From positions 1 to 64,000 of the forward strand of contig JACPMA010000017.1 of NCBI GenBank assembly GCA_016186205.1: 64,000 bases of DNA, written 5' to 3'. Under the pieces are notes generated by a model, which was given only the letters and a program-made list of their open reading frames with translations, was not told the DNA's origin and searched no databases. Made by a program: the position numbers and the translations under genes. This document shows positions 38,668-45,667 of the stretch, one piece after another (position 1 is the first letter of the stretch; each line of letters starts with the position of its first letter). Source of the stretch: Candidatus Peregrinibacteria bacterium. GTDB lineage: Bacteria; Patescibacteriota; Gracilibacteria; UBA1369; UM-FILTER-53-11.

Positions 38668-39606
38668 TTACAGTGCTTTAGCCAATTCTACCGCATCCAT
38701 AACAAGATATTTTCCATGGAGTCCCTTTTCGACAAGTCTGTCTTTAAGTTCCCCAACTTTTTTAAAGTATTCATCTTTCGCATACGGTTTGTTAAGAATA
38801 TGGAATTCTTTATGCCGCATATAGACGCACCCGAAGCAGTTTGTGGCGCTCTGAACGCAGAAACAATATTCGCAATCACGCGATCCGGTTATCCACCAAG
38901 AACTGTTTACGTTATAGCATTCTGACGCGCTCATAAGATTATAACAGAGCTCGCAATTTTGTATGTGCGTGCAATCAACGCAATCGCGCACATCAACCAT
39001 TTCATCATAACAATAAAAACAGTCCTCCGCATTTTCAACATGAAAACACATAAAACAATTCCTCGAGTTTTTTATGTAATCGCCGTTAACATTTTCACAG
39101 CTCATGCTATGTATGGCAGGATGTGGAAACTCCCGCCGCAATCCCCCCATTTTTTTACGAATTTCTCCTTCAGGCATTTCCCCCAATTCACCCAAGCGTT
39201 CTCGATATTCTTCTCGGGAGTATTTTTTATTAAAAATATAAAATTCCTTTTTTCGAAGGCCGACGCAGCCAAAGCAATTGGTGCATCCTTGGCATTCAAA
39301 GCAAAAATTACAATCCGTGCAATTTTTGCAGTCCTGACAAAAATTAGAATTATAACAAGAATCGCAGTGCAAACATTCGTAGCACAGTTCGCAGTGATTT
39401 ATAAACGCTCCGTCCACGCAGTCTTTATTATGGGATGCCGTATCAAGATAGAGGCAAGACTCCAAATAGCTCGAAGAAAAACAGAGGTGGCAGTCCTTGG
39501 AGCGATACAAAAAACTGTTATATGGAGAATTTACACACTCTTGTTGAGGTAAACATAATTTAGGCGTGTATTTAATAAGTTTTGCTAATTCAAGAACAAA
39601 ATCCAT
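38668..39606 (-). CDS. Cysteine-rich duplicated repeat protein, uncharacterised
   Basis: 312 aa with about 35 Cys in CxxC/xCxxC ladders; two halves each end in (N)CFGCVxxRxKEFxIxNKxYxxxEYxxxxGEL. Confidence 0.75.
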   Translation of the reverse strand: MDFVLELAKLIKYTPKLCLPQQECVNSPYNSFLYRSKDCHLCFSSSYLESCLYLDTASHNKDCVDGAFINHCELCYECLHCDSCYNSNFCQDCKNCTDCNFCFECQGCTNCFGCVGLRKKEFYIFNKKYSREEYRERLGELGEMPEGEIRKKMGGLRREFPHPAIHSMSCENVNGDYIKNSRNCFMCFHVENAEDCFYCYDEMVDVRDCVDCTHIQNCELCYNLMSASECYNVNSSWWITGSRDCEYCFCVQSATNCFGCVYMRHKEFHILNKPYAKDEYFKKVGELKDRLVEKGLHGKYLVMDAVELAKAL

Positions 39607-39611
39607 AGAAC

Positions 39612-40727
39612 CTAAAACTGCTCTAAAAACCTTAAGTCGCCGCTGGAAAGCAGCCGAATATCATCAATTCCATATCGCATCATCACGAGCCGCGTGAGGC
39701 CGAAACCAAAAGCCCAACCTTGGTATTTTTTTGAATCAATGCCGCCGGCCTTGAGTACATTTGGATGCACCATTCCGGCACCCATGAATTCAAGCCAGCC
39801 TGTATGTTTGCACACGCGGCAGCCGGTTTCATTGCAAAGCAGGCAAGACATGTCGAGCTCCACGCCGGGCTCCACAAAAGGAAAATAGCCCGGTCGAAAT
39901 CTCACGCGTATCCCTTTATTTATAGGCTCGGCCTCACTCGCGCTGGCTGAGCCAGACGTTCGTTCGGCCATCGCGCTCGCGCCGTGCGCTCGCCCAAACA
40001 GCCGAGTTAAAAATTCCCGCATCACGCCTTTTAAATGCGCGAGTGAAATATCCCTATCAACAAGAAGCCCCTCCACTTGGCTGAAAGTGTGTTCGTGACT
40101 CGCGTCCGTGGCTTCGTTGCGAAACACGCGGCCCGGAACAATGATCCGGAGCGGCGCACCGTATTTTTCCATGGTCCGGACTTGTACCGGCGAAGTTTGC
40201 GTGCGCAGCACAAGGCGCCCATGTTTTTTGTCAGGCGTTTGTTTTAAGAAAAAAGTATCCTGCATGTCTCGCGCCGGGTGCCACGACGGTATATTAAGTC
40301 CTTCAAAGTTATAATATTCACTCTCCGCTTCCGGTCCGTCCATAATTGCGAAACCCATGTCGCTGAAAATTTGCTCAACTTCATATTGGACCTGCGACAG
40401 TGGATGAATATGGCCGATGTTATACTTTGCGCCCGGAGCCGTGACATCAACCCACGCATCAGAAAGTTTTTTTTGAATGTCTGCGCTATCAATTTGTTCC
40501 TGTTGCCGCGCAAAAGCTTCTTCAAGCGCTTGTTTGATTTCATTGCACATGCGTCCCATGGCCGGCTTTTCTTCTTTTGGCAGATCCGCAATGCCTTGCA
40601 TCAAAAGCGTCAGCTCGCCTTTGCGGCCAAGATATTTTACTTGAACTTGGTAGAGCGCTTCTGCGGACGCTGCCTTTTCAATTTCCGCCAAAGCCTGCGT
40701 TTTTATCTTTCCTAAGAGCTCTTGCAT
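39612..40727 (-). CDS. pheS: Phenylalanyl-tRNA synthetase alpha subunit
   Basis: HPLSQVQYEVEQIFSDMGF, GPEAESEYYNFEGLNIPSWHPARDMQDTFFL, EATDASHEHTFSQVEGLLVD. Confidence 0.95.
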   Translation of the reverse strand: MQELLGKIKTQALAEIEKAASAEALYQVQVKYLGRKGELTLLMQGIADLPKEEKPAMGRMCNEIKQALEEAFARQQEQIDSADIQKKLSDAWVDVTAPGAKYNIGHIHPLSQVQYEVEQIFSDMGFAIMDGPEAESEYYNFEGLNIPSWHPARDMQDTFFLKQTPDKKHGRLVLRTQTSPVQVRTMEKYGAPLRIIVPGRVFRNEATDASHEHTFSQVEGLLVDRDISLAHLKGVMREFLTRLFGRAHGASAMAERTSGSASASEAEPINKGIRVRFRPGYFPFVEPGVELDMSCLLCNETGCRVCKHTGWLEFMGAGMVHPNVLKAGGIDSKKYQGWAFGFGLTRLVMMRYGIDDIRLLSSGDLRFLEQF

Positions 40728-40805
40728 ACGCAAGATACTTTACTATAAAGAGATGCCGTGATACAATTCAGACGTGGTCCTTGCTGCCATGAAAGATTAG
40801 CAAGG

Positions 40806-40846
40806 TGGTTGACCGGTGGGGATTAATATAATCCCTTGACCCGCCA
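40806..40846 (-). ncRNA. tRNA-like minihelix (acceptor-like stem + one hairpin + ACCA)
   Basis: TGGCGGGT-CAA-GGGATTA-TAT-TAATCCC-C-ACCGGTCA-ACCA; ends match the 71-nt tRNA-like RNA upstream. Confidence 0.35.
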
Positions 40847-40850
40847 AAAG

Positions 40851-40876
40851 AGAAGGAACATTAGGTTCCTTTTTCT
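40851..40876. terminator. Hairpin with flanking T-rich tracts on both strands
   Basis: AAGGAAC-ATTAG-GTTCCTTTTTC; minus side ends CTCTTTT. Confidence 0.5.
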
Positions 40877-40897
40877 TTAATTTAAAAATCGCCAATG

Positions 40898-40968
40898 TGG
40901 TTGACGGGAGGAGAATCGAACTCCCCTGCCGAGGTGCTAACCCTCGGTTGTCACCATTGACCCCGCCA
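40898..40968 (-). ncRNA. Atypical tRNA or tRNA-like RNA, 71 nt
   Basis: TGGCGGG...CCCGTCA acceptor pairing, T-arm GGGAG-TTCGATT-CTCCT, CCGAGG-GTTAGCA-CCTCGG arm, encoded ACCA, but truncated D region. Confidence 0.6.
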
Positions 40969-41129
40969 GCGTCATTGGCGTGGTGGCTATACCATACACT
41001 CATGAAATTTCTATAAACTTTTTGTGACACCCAAAATCCACCGTGGCGGATTTAAGCTTTATACAAAACAAAAAAACCTTATTGTAATTTCAGAAAAATT
41101 TTCTATTTCCTCATACGGTTTCTTAACAA

Positions 41130-41186
41130 AAAATCCCCTCTGGCTTCGACAGGCTAGAGCCTGACATAAACCCAAGAGGGGATTTT
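41130..41186 (-). terminator. Rho-independent terminator of the HU gene
   Basis: 12-bp arms AAAATCCCCTCT/AGAGGGGATTTT, minus-strand T6 tract; loop holds a CTTCGACAGGCT...AGCCTGACA repeat-like sequence. Confidence 0.8.
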
Positions 41187-41200
41187 CTTCTTGTTCAATA

Positions 41201-41476
41201 CTATCTAACAGCGTCCTTGAGAGATTTGCCGGCCTTGAAAGCTGGAAGCTTCATGGCTGGGATTTTGATTCTCTCGCCCGGCTTGCGTGGATTTACACCC
41301 ATGCGTGCCGCTCTTTTGGAAACGCGGAACGTGCCGAAACCTGTGACGGTTACGTTCTCTCCTTTCTTGAGAGATTTGGTAATATTACCGAGTACTGCTT
41401 CGAGAATTTCCGAAGCTTGCCGTTTGGTGACGCCGGTAGCCGTGGCTGCCGCGTTCACGAGATCTTGCTTTGTCAT
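41201..41476 (-). CDS. HU-family DNA-binding protein
   Basis: MTKQDLVNAAATATGVTKRQASEILEAVLGNITKSLKKGENVTVTGFGTFRVSKRAARMGVNPRKPGERIKIPA. Confidence 0.95.
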   Translation of the reverse strand: MTKQDLVNAAATATGVTKRQASEILEAVLGNITKSLKKGENVTVTGFGTFRVSKRAARMGVNPRKPGERIKIPAMKLPAFKAGKSLKDAVR

Positions 41477-41570
41477 AAAGCAAAAGGAGTTAAAAAATAA
41501 AATTGTAAAGAAACTAGCACCATTATAGGAAGGTATGTTCGGCTTGCAAGAGGAAAAGAAAAAAGAAAGC

Positions 41571-41598
41571 AACGGGTAACCGGTAACGAGTAACGGGT
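41571..41598. repeat. Heptamer tandem repeat x4
   Basis: AACGGGT AACCGGT AACGAGT AACGGGT. Confidence 0.75.
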
Positions 41599-41811
41599 AA
41601 TAAAGATGCAATTTGGCGGCTCGGCGAGCATACTTATTTTTTGGCTTACATAAGGCAAAAAACGTCTATTTCCAACAAGCTTTATTTTAGCGACGGTCGC
41701 TTTTTGGCTCTATGAAAGGGAAAATGATTATGATATAATCGAACAATGCATGCAATTCAAAATTTCTTTTTGACTTTTAATTTTCGATCTCGTATATAGT
41801 TGCCTTTGTAT

Positions 41812-44064
41812 ATGGCCGTTGCAAAAAATCTCATAATTGTTGAGTCTCCGGCAAAAGCGAAGACGATTTCGAAGTTCGTCGGCAAAGAATATGTCGTGAA
41901 GGCTTCCATGGGGCATGTGCGCGATTTGCCGAAGTCAAAAACCGGCGTTGACACGGAGCATAATTTTGAGCCGACCTATTTAATTCCGGTTGATAAGAAA
42001 AAAGTAATTAAGGATTTGGATTCGCATATCGGAGAAAAAACCATCGTTTGGATCGCGACTGATGAGGACCGCGAAGGGGAGGCGATCGGCTGGCATTTGC
42101 TTCAAGCTTTGAAGCATCCGGAAGACGACCACGTGAGGCGGATTGTATTTCATGAAATTACGAAACCGGCGATCCTCCACGCGCTTGAAACTCCGCGCAA
42201 ACTCGATCATCACCTTATTGATGCGCAGCAGGCGCGCCGCGTGCTCGACCGCCTCGTCGGCTACGAACTTTCGCCGCTTCTTTGGAAAAAGGTGCGATAC
42301 GGACTTTCTGCCGGGCGCGTTCAGAGCGTGGCCGTGCGTTTGATCGTTGAACGCGAGCGGGAAATCAAGGCTTTTAAAGCCGAAGAATATTGGAGCATTA
42401 CGGCACAGTATAAGCATGATGATAAAGAATTTGATGCGGAACTTAATAAAATCGCCAATAAAAAAGCGAAAATAGACGATAAAGCCGCTGCGGACAAAAT
42501 TTTAAAAGAGCTCGAAGGAGGTGTTCATAAAGTCGCCTCGCTCGAAAAGAAAGAAGTTAAGCGTTATCCGTCGCCTCCATTTACAACTTCCACGCTGCAG
42601 CAAGAGGCCGCGCGCAAACTCGGATTTTCCGTGAAAAAAACCATGGTGCTCGCACAAATCATGTATGAAGGCGTGGATGTGTTCGGCGAAACTGTGGGTA
42701 TTATCACTTATATGAGAACGGATTCCGTGAATTTGGCAGAGACGGCATTGCGTCAAGCGCAGGAAGTTATTTCAAAAGAGTTCGGAAAAGAATTTGGATT
42801 GGCATCGCCGCGATTTTATAAAAGCAAGAAAGGCGCGCAAGAAGCGCACGAGGCGATCCGTCCGACAGATCTCTCGCTTCATCCGCAAGCCTTGAAGCCA
42901 TTTTTGGATAAAGATCAGCATCGGCTCTATGAACTTATTTGGATGAGGACGGTTGCGTGCCAAATGAAAGAGGCGATTTTGGAACAAGTTGGCGCTGATG
43001 TTGCCACGGAAAAATCCGGCCACGCTTTGCCATATATATTTCGCGCCACCGGCCAAACGATTGTATTTCCGGGTTTTATGAAAGCTTATACGGAGGGTAA
43101 AGATAATCCGGAAGAGGAGCTGGAGGAAATGGAAAAAGTTTTGCCAGAGCTTCAAAAAGATGAAGCGCTTAATGTCCAAAAAATCACGCCGGAGCAGCAT
43201 TTCACAAAACCGCCGCCGCGGTATACTGAAGCGAGTCTTGTGAAAAAATTGGAGTCGGAAGGGATTGGCCGGCCAAGCACGTATGCGCCGACCATTTCTA
43301 CTATTGTAGATCGCGGGTATATTAAAAAAGAAAAGAAACAACTTATACCGACCGATACTGCAGAAGTGGTGAACGACGTTTTGGTGGAACATTTTCCGGA
43401 TGTGGTGGATTATAAATTTACCGCGAAAATGGAAGAAGATTTAGATGCGATTGCGGAGGGAAAGCGCGCATGGGTGCCTGTAATTAAAGATTTTTATGAT
43501 CCATTTCATCACGCAATTGAAGTGAAACAAGATACTCTAAAAAAAGAGGATATTGTAAATGAAGAGACGAGCGAGAAGTGCGAAAAGTGCGGACTGCCGA
43601 TGGTGATTAAGCTCGGGCGGTTCGGAAAATTTTTGTCATGCTCCAATTATCCGAAATGCAAAAATGCGAAGCCGCTCCATGCGCCGGAAAAATCACCGGC
43701 GGATATTGAACTCGAGAAAAAATTGGCCGGAAAAAAGTGCGATAAATGCGGAAAGCCGATGGTGATAAAAACCGGCCGTTACGGAAGTTTCTTGGGATGC
43801 AGCGGATATCCGGACTGCAAGGGCATCCAGCCAATCATTCATTTCACTGGCGTGAAATGTTCCGGTTGCGGCGAGGGGCAGCTTATCGAACGGCGCACGC
43901 GAAAAGGCGGCCGTACTTTTTACGGCTGCAATAAATTTCCGAAATGCAAATTCGCCACATGGGACAAGCCGCTCAAAAATTGCGAAACGTGCGGAAAAGG
44001 AGTAGTGGTGACGACGAAAGACGGCGCTGAAAAATGCTTGACGTGCTCCGGAGAAAAAGAGTAG
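41812..44064 (+). CDS. topA: DNA topoisomerase I
   Basis: LIIVESPAKAKTISKFVGKEYVVKASMGHVRDLP; EDREGEAIGWHL; ITYMRTDS; C-terminal Zn-ribbons. Confidence 0.96.
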   Translation: MAVAKNLIIVESPAKAKTISKFVGKEYVVKASMGHVRDLPKSKTGVDTEHNFEPTYLIPVDKKKVIKDLDSHIGEKTIVWIATDEDREGEAIGWHLLQALKHPEDDHVRRIVFHEITKPAILHALETPRKLDHHLIDAQQARRVLDRLVGYELSPLLWKKVRYGLSAGRVQSVAVRLIVEREREIKAFKAEEYWSITAQYKHDDKEFDAELNKIANKKAKIDDKAAADKILKELEGGVHKVASLEKKEVKRYPSPPFTTSTLQQEAARKLGFSVKKTMVLAQIMYEGVDVFGETVGIITYMRTDSVNLAETALRQAQEVISKEFGKEFGLASPRFYKSKKGAQEAHEAIRPTDLSLHPQALKPFLDKDQHRLYELIWMRTVACQMKEAILEQVGADVATEKSGHALPYIFRATGQTIVFPGFMKAYTEGKDNPEEELEEMEKVLPELQKDEALNVQKITPEQHFTKPPPRYTEASLVKKLESEGIGRPSTYAPTISTIVDRGYIKKEKKQLIPTDTAEVVNDVLVEHFPDVVDYKFTAKMEEDLDAIAEGKRAWVPVIKDFYDPFHHAIEVKQDTLKKEDIVNEETSEKCEKCGLPMVIKLGRFGKFLSCSNYPKCKNAKPLHAPEKSPADIELEKKLAGKKCDKCGKPMVIKTGRYGSFLGCSGYPDCKGIQPIIHFTGVKCSGCGEGQLIERRTRKGGRTFYGCNKFPKCKFATWDKPLKNCETCGKGVVVTTKDGAEKCLTCSGEKE

Positions 44065-44105
44065 TTCGCCGCCCAAAATGCCGCAAAATATGGTATAATA
44101 ATAGT

Positions 44106-44384
44106 ATGGCGGCCATCTCAAAAAAGGCAGCGAGAAAGCGTAAAAAACCCAAGGTTATGCGATTTCGCCAGTCGCTTTTTTGGGATGTTGACCCGAAAAC
44201 CATCAAGCCAAAACGGCATGCGGTATACATTATCGAGCGGATTCTGGATTTTGGAAACGACAATGAAGTGCGGTGGATGTGGTATTACTACCCTCACTCG
44301 CTTATTGCGAAAGTGGTGAAAGAATCAAGGGTGCTGCATGCTCAAACCCGACCATTATGGACTCTTTTGCTCGCAAAACCTTAA
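44106..44384 (+). CDS. Small protein paired with AbiEii-like gene (putative antitoxin)
   Basis: 93 aa, DPKTIKPKRHAVYIIERILDFGNDNEVRWMWYYYP; overlaps the next gene. Confidence 0.55.
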   Translation: MAAISKKAARKRKKPKVMRFRQSLFWDVDPKTIKPKRHAVYIIERILDFGNDNEVRWMWYYYPHSLIAKVVKESRVLHAQTRPLWTLLLAKP

Positions 44385-45034
44385 CGTGGCATACGGTATC
44401 TCTGCCGCAAGCCACTCAAAAGGCACTCAATTTTCTTTCCAAAGAAAAATGGCTACGCATGAGTTCGTGGTATTTAGCCGGAGGTACAGCATTGGCTCTT
44501 CAGGTTGGCCACCGTGTTTCTGTAGATCTTGATTTCTTTCTACCCAACAATGATTTTTCCACAGGCAGATTAGTAAAACATTTTCATAAATCAGCATGGC
44601 ATACAAACATTGCACGAGATGGAACAATTTATGGACGTTTGTTAAATGCAAAAGTAAGTTTTATAGCTTATCCATTTTTTGTTCCAGCACAGCCTTTTCT
44701 TCATTATGGCGGAATTAAGGTTTTATCTGCTCACGATATAGCCGTTATGAAAGTTATCGCGATCAGCCAGCGCGGCCGGAAACGCGATTTTATAGATCTT
44801 TTTTGGTACTGCAAAAATATAGGATCCATGGATACGGTATTATATTCAATTACGAAACAATATCCGACCGTGAATCACAATTATGCCCATGTTTATAAAA
44901 GTCTCATATATTTCGATGATGCTGAAGATGATCCCATGCCAAAGATATTTTTTAAAACAAGCTGGAGCGAAATAAAGAATTTTTTCAAAAAAGAAGTGCC
45001 AAAAGCGACAAAGAAAGTATTAAGATTGGCTTAG
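44357..45034 (+). CDS. Nucleotidyltransferase AbiEii/AbiGii-type toxin family
   Basis: WYLAGGTALALQVGHRVSVDLDFFLPN...IKVLSAHDIAVMKVIAISQRGRKRDFIDLF. Confidence 0.8.
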   Translation: MDSFARKTLTWHTVSLPQATQKALNFLSKEKWLRMSSWYLAGGTALALQVGHRVSVDLDFFLPNNDFSTGRLVKHFHKSAWHTNIARDGTIYGRLLNAKVSFIAYPFFVPAQPFLHYGGIKVLSAHDIAVMKVIAISQRGRKRDFIDLFWYCKNIGSMDTVLYSITKQYPTVNHNYAHVYKSLIYFDDAEDDPMPKIFFKTSWSEIKNFFKKEVPKATKKVLRLA

Positions 45035-45336
45035 GCAACTCCTTTTATAATTTGGTGGACGGCTTTTACTGTCGCATGCATTGCTGCAATGGCGCAATTT
45101 TGAATAAATTGATTTCCGTCTTTTGCCAACAATTTTTTCTCTAAATCTGTAATTCTTTCACGAAGAATTCGCACAACATCTGGGAATCGGGCCTCGATTT
45201 CATCAACAAGACCGTATAATTCTTCTAAATATGGAGAACGGGTTTCTGTTGCAGCAGCGGGCGTAGGTCCTGGCGGTTCTCCAGCTGTTTCATGCGCAAC
45301 TGCAATGGCTGATTTCATAACGTTCCTACTATACAT
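45031..45336 (-). CDS. Hypothetical protein
   Basis: 101-aa ORF; no family recognised. Confidence 0.4.
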   Translation of the reverse strand: MYSRNVMKSAIAVAHETAGEPPGPTPAAATETRSPYLEELYGLVDEIEARFPDVVRILRERITDLEKKLLAKDGNQFIQNCAIAAMHATVKAVHQIIKGVA

Positions 45337-45369
45337 ATAGAGGTTTTGATGTCAATTTTTCCTTGCGCC

Positions 45370-45406
45370 GAGCGCGAAGGAGTCATACAATGACTCCTTC
45401 GCGCTC
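45370..45406. repeat. Perfect 17-bp inverted repeat, 3-nt loop
   Basis: GAGCGCGAAGGAGTCAT-ACA-ATGACTCCTTCGCGCTC. Confidence 0.85.
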
Positions 45407-45425
45407 TTTGACATGTCAGAAAATC

Positions 45426-45517
45426 TCAACAGAGAGAATCCTGGTGATTCGTGCGATAATCCTGAACAAAAAATCAGAGAGATGCGCCAAGTTAGTCGCT
45501 GGGCCACTCTCTGTTGA
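45426..45517. other. Candidate structured RNA closed by an 11-bp helix
   Basis: TCAACAGAGAG (45426-45436) pairs with CTCTCTGTTGA (45507-45517); several internal short hairpins. Confidence 0.35.
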
Positions 45518-45667
45518 ATAAAAAATACTTAAACAGTTTACTCATTTCAGGCTGCGCCGGCACGCAGTCCTGTTGATCGATAACAAACGAAGAAGAAGCG
45601 GTATAGGTAGTTTTGGCACTTACGCGACGCCAGCGATTAATTTCAAAAGCGTCGAAGGAAAACAGCG

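Noticed and set aside
40797-41030. 77-aa minus ORF
   Set aside because: Overlaps both tRNA-like structures and a hairpin; no protein-like features.
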